This document shows, piece after piece, positions 61,719 through 64,000 of a stretch of DNA of 64,000 nt (within the stretch, counting starts at the first letter, position 1; each line of letters begins with the position of its first letter). The DNA lies in contig NZ_CP086137.1 of assembly GCF_017565645.3 (NCBI RefSeq), positions 248,001 through 312,000 on the forward strand. The letters run 5' to 3'. The position numbers and the translations under genes were made by a program. The stretch is from Bradyrhizobium barranii subsp. barranii (GTDB lineage: Bacteria > Pseudomonadota > Alphaproteobacteria > Rhizobiales > Xanthobacteraceae). The notes beneath the pieces were generated by a model. It worked only from the letters and a program-made list of their open reading frames with translations, was not told where the DNA came from and ran no database searches.

Positions 61719-62546
61719 TCATGCGGCCATCACCATAGCTTGCGTGCCGAAGTAAGCCTCGTCGGGCGTGCGCCCGTCAAGGCTCGAGTGAGGGCGTCCC
61801 TGATTGTAGAAGGCCAGATACTTGGCAATTGACGCTAGCGCCTCGGACACGCTGTCGTAGGCGCGGAGATAAACTTCTTCGTATTTGACCGTGCGCCAGA
61901 GCCGCTCGACAAACACGTTGTCGCGCCAGGCGCCCTTGCCGTCCATGCTGATGGCGATCTTCGCGTCCAGCAGCACATCGGTGAACTCGAGGCTGGTGAA
62001 CTGGCTGCCCTGATCCGTGTTGAAAATCTCGGGCCTGCCGTGCTTCGCCAACGCCTCCTGGACCGCTTCGACGCAGAAGGCCGCCTCCATTGTGATCGAG
62101 ACGCGATGGGCCAGGACCCGTCGGCTGAACACATCGACGACCGCCGCGAGATAGACGAAGCCACGCCGCATCGGAATGTAGGTGATGTCCATTGCCCACG
62201 CATGGTCGGGCCGCTCGATCTTCAATCCGCGCAACAGGTACGGGTAGATCTTGTGACCCGGAGCCGGCTTGCTCGTGTTCGGGCGACGATAGACCGCCTC
62301 GATCCGCATGCGCTTCATCAGCGTCGCGATGTGGCGGCGACCGGAGTATACGCCCTCCCGCCGCAGCAACGATCGCAGCATACGCGCTCCCGCGAAGGGA
62401 TAATCGAGATGCAGCTCATCGAGCCGACGCATCAAGGCAAGGTCCTCGGCCGAAACTGGCCGAGGTTCATAGTAGACCGTGCTGCGAGCCAGCTTCAGGA
62501 CCTTCGCCTGGCGCACGATAGAAAGATCATGATCGCGGTCGATCAT
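61719..62546 (-). CDS. IS3-family transposase OrfB
   Basis: 275 residues. HTH_21-like helix (LALMRRLDELHLDYPFAGAR) then the rve integrase core: AWAMDITYIPMRRGFVYLAA (first Asp), IFNTDQGSQFTSLEFTDVLL (second Asp), and the Glu in RDNVFVERLWRTVKYEEVYL. C-terminal YNQGRPHSSLDGRTPDEAYF is standard. The ATG overlaps the orfA stop, where programmed -1 frameshifting makes the OrfAB fusion in this family. Intact. Confidence 0.94.
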   Translation of the reverse strand: MIDRDHDLSIVRQAKVLKLARSTVYYEPRPVSAEDLALMRRLDELHLDYPFAGARMLRSLLRREGVYSGRRHIATLMKRMRIEAVYRRPNTSKPAPGHKIYPYLLRGLKIERPDHAWAMDITYIPMRRGFVYLAAVVDVFSRRVLAHRVSITMEAAFCVEAVQEALAKHGRPEIFNTDQGSQFTSLEFTDVLLDAKIAISMDGKGAWRDNVFVERLWRTVKYEEVYLRAYDSVSEALASIAKYLAFYNQGRPHSSLDGRTPDEAYFGTQAMVMAA

Positions 62547-62845
62547 CGCTTTGCGCTCAGCAGGCCCGCCTTGGTGAGCGCGCCGGACAAAAAATCGTTT
62601 TCCAACGCCAGCTCGCCGATCTTGGCATGTAACGCCTTCAAATCGACCGGCGTCTCGGCCGATGTCTTGTCATGCCCAAACACGCCGGCGGCGCCTTCCA
62701 GGAGCTGGTTTTTCCAGATCGTGATCTGGTTCGGATGAACATCAAACAGCTGCGCCAGCTCCGCCAGTGTCTTGTCGCCTTTGACCGCAGCCAAAGCAAC
62801 CTTCGCCTTGAATGCCGGAGAATGCGTCCGGCGGCTCTTTAGTCG
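62543..62845 (-). pseudogene. IS3-family OrfA, 5' end missing
   Basis: The frame has THSPAFKAKVALAAVKGDKT, then LAELAQLFDVHPNQITIWKN as the helix-turn-helix, and a Leu-zipper part (LKALHAKIGELALENDFLSG) to the stop at 62543. Relatives start a few residues earlier with Met; here the frame runs upstream into unrelated sequence, so no proper start exists. This probably immobilises the element. Confidence 0.75.
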
Positions 62846-62988
62846 GCCACCATCGCCTCGCGGTGGCGGGCAGCATGGGTAAAAGACTGTTCTGGCGAGA
62901 TACCGGCGAACCTGTGGAGCTTGATCACTTCTTCAAGCATTGTGACCGCTGTAGGAGAAGGACACGACACCAAGGTCGGATCACTGCA

Positions 62989-63249
62989 ATGTTGAACTGG
63001 ATGCTCCTGGCGCTAGAAAGCAATCGCGTAATCGAGCTGCGGATTGCGAAGCTCATGCGCGGCGGCAAAGCTGCCCAACGTGAAGCCCTCCGCATGGTCA
63101 GTGAGAAAATGCTTGCGGCCGCGAAGACCGGCACCAGCCTGATGGCTGGCGCTTCCGCCGACCAGATTGTTGAGCAATATCGAAGAAAGGTGGCGGCAAA
63201 CGTCAAACGGCTCAGTCAGAAGCGAACGCGCAAACGAAAATCCCGCTGA
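62989..63249 (+). CDS. Small hypothetical protein, rhizobial type
   Basis: 86 residues from ATG 62989; the frame is open 177 bases upstream, but the start before MLNWMLLALESNRVIELRIA fits the family I recall. The body (LMRGGKAAQREALRMVSEKM, LAAAKTGTSLMAGASADQIV) is helical with a very basic tail KRTRKRKSR. No ribosome binding site of note. Function unknown; the sequence resembles phasin-like helical proteins only in composition. Confidence 0.6.
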   Translation: MLNWMLLALESNRVIELRIAKLMRGGKAAQREALRMVSEKMLAAAKTGTSLMAGASADQIVEQYRRKVAANVKRLSQKRTRKRKSR

Positions 63250-63345
63250 ATTAGCGCTGGGAAGGGCCCCAGGGGGCGAGCCCTGAGGCCGCAAGAGCGG
63301 CTTGCCTTAGCCGCTGCTCTTCTGTTGTTGGACCGGTCCACCCAG

Positions 63346-63945
63346 TTAGTGTGGGGTCCGATCCATAGTTTGTTTGATCTGTTTTCCGGTATCGTCGACC
63401 ATCTTGAGCGATAAGTCGGCGATACGACGGCCGCTTTCCAGCGCGGTCTCTACCGTCTCCCGCGCCATATCACTTTGCACGGCCGCGAAGTCCTGTGGAG
63501 TTCGGCACGTCCACAACCTGTTCATATTGGCGATGTGCCTCTCAAATTGTTGCCGAACCATCTGGAGGCACTCTTGAGACACTCCCCCAATCACTTTGGC
63601 GGCGGCTGTACCACTGTAAAGGAGCGTCTGCGCGTTGCGAGCTGACCGTTCGGTTGCCTCCGTTAACTTCTGCGCATCTTCTCCAGATAAGCCGAGCGTG
63701 CGACTAAACTGCTCGCTAGACCGTCCCATTACCGTGGTCGCCGCCTCGAGGCCGGACCGCCAGGTTTGCTGTAACGTCTCAACATTTTGCTTGAGCGTAT
63801 CAGCGCTCGCCCGTGCCACTTGATCTCCGGCTTCAGCCGCAGCTTGCCCGATGCGCGTTGTCTGCTCAACTGCCGTCTCGCCCGTACGGCGGGCTGCGTC
63901 TTCCATGTGTTGTGTCGATCTCTCTTCCGGACGCGGGTTTGCCAT
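63346..63945 (-). CDS. Phasin (polyhydroxyalkanoate granule-associated protein)
   Basis: 199 residues from ATG 63945, behind GGAGAT. Phasin_2-type: amphipathic helices throughout, with TLQQTWRSGLEAATTVMGRS, SEQFSRTLGLSGEDAQKLTE and FERHIANMNRLWTCRTPQDF then AAVQSDMARETVETALESGR. L-W-x-C-R-T-P-Q-D-F is close to the family block N-x-x-x-x-x-x-x-T-P-x-E/D. No signal peptide. It would coat PHA granules or act in stress response. Confidence 0.88.
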   Translation of the reverse strand: MANPRPEERSTQHMEDAARRTGETAVEQTTRIGQAAAEAGDQVARASADTLKQNVETLQQTWRSGLEAATTVMGRSSEQFSRTLGLSGEDAQKLTEATERSARNAQTLLYSGTAAAKVIGGVSQECLQMVRQQFERHIANMNRLWTCRTPQDFAAVQSDMARETVETALESGRRIADLSLKMVDDTGKQIKQTMDRTPH

Positions 63946-64000
63946 CTTTAGATCTCCAATGATTGTGTTGATGACTTGCCTCAGCCCTTCCCGAGCAACG

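Larger units (their letters stand above)
61616..62845. mobile_element. IS3-family element, truncated at the orfA side
   Basis: Contains overlapping orfA and orfB on the minus strand. The orfA side ends near 62845: only KSRRTHSPAFKAKVALAAVK remains of the N-terminus, with no start codon. The other border is not precisely defined; a large hairpin (61653-61709) lies between the orfB stop and the border. No target duplication could be identified. Confidence 0.75.

Overview
The window looks like part of a large repABC replicon (plasmid or chromid) of an alphaproteobacterium, most likely Rhizobiales of the Bradyrhizobium/Nitrobacter/Afipia kind. The grounds are a complete repA-repB-repC operon with GTTGTCAGCTGACAAC partition sites, high GC, a phasin, DUF736 genes, an RHE_PE00001-type protein and an IS content (IS630, IS1380, IS256, IS66, IS21, IS3) that I associate with that group. 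The organism is inferred from remembered family resemblance; no search was run.

Layout. 0-9.2 kb is a decaying accessory region. It holds a subtilisin-like protease with two upstream partner genes, one of them cut in two by an IS630, and a secreted-protein gene carrying an in-frame stop. Next come a zinc-ribbon protein, a GIY-YIG-like gene, a DUF2235 hydrolase and an HNH gene; three of these, and possibly the fourth, are broken by frameshifts or stops. 9.3-24.5 kb is a surface-polysaccharide locus. A lone plus-strand polytopic protein (Wzy candidate) faces a tightly overlapping minus-strand operon: wbuB-like glycosyltransferase, fnlB, fnlA, fnlC (UDP-N-acetyl-L-fucosamine synthesis), acyltransferase, Wzx flippase, NAD-sugar epimerase, GT4 and GT2. 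Upstream, a FlaA1/CapD-type dehydratase gene survives only as two ends 2.3 kb apart. 24.5-36 kb is an IS graveyard (two full IS1380 and one stub, two inverted IS256) with an isolated O-antigen-ligase/polymerase-like gene and scraps of an integrase, a histidine kinase and DUF736.

36-43.6 kb holds defence and stability genes: an AbiE pair whose AbiEii gene is split by a complete IS66 with an exact 8-bp duplication, then a DUF2285-like protein, an RHE_PE00001-type protein and a VapBC pair with a palindromic operator candidate. 43.6-49 kb is the replication/partition core: three parS-type sites in a gene-poor stretch, repA, repB (with a fourth site inside it), an antisense ctRNA candidate, and repC. 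49-54.7 kb has small plasmid genes, an intact DUF736 gene, an IS21 next to a broken HU gene, and a broken WGR gene.

54.7-60 kb is a candidate mobilizable element with its own partition system: parA-parB bracketed by two copies of a 16-bp palindrome, an oriT-like sequence with a CCTATCCTGC core, mobC, a MOBP-type relaxase, 3' pieces of tRNA-Met and tRNA-Ser, and a dead tyrosine integrase. 60.6-64 kb has a secreted Ser/Gly-rich protein, remnants cut by a truncated IS3 element, and a phasin gene.

Working together: repABC with its parS sites maintains the replicon. The fnl/wbu/wzx genes would make and export an L-FucNAc-containing glycan. VapBC is the one toxin-antitoxin pair that looks intact. 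Most breaks elsewhere can be reconstructed from target duplications or reading frames, so much of the window is a record of recent decay.
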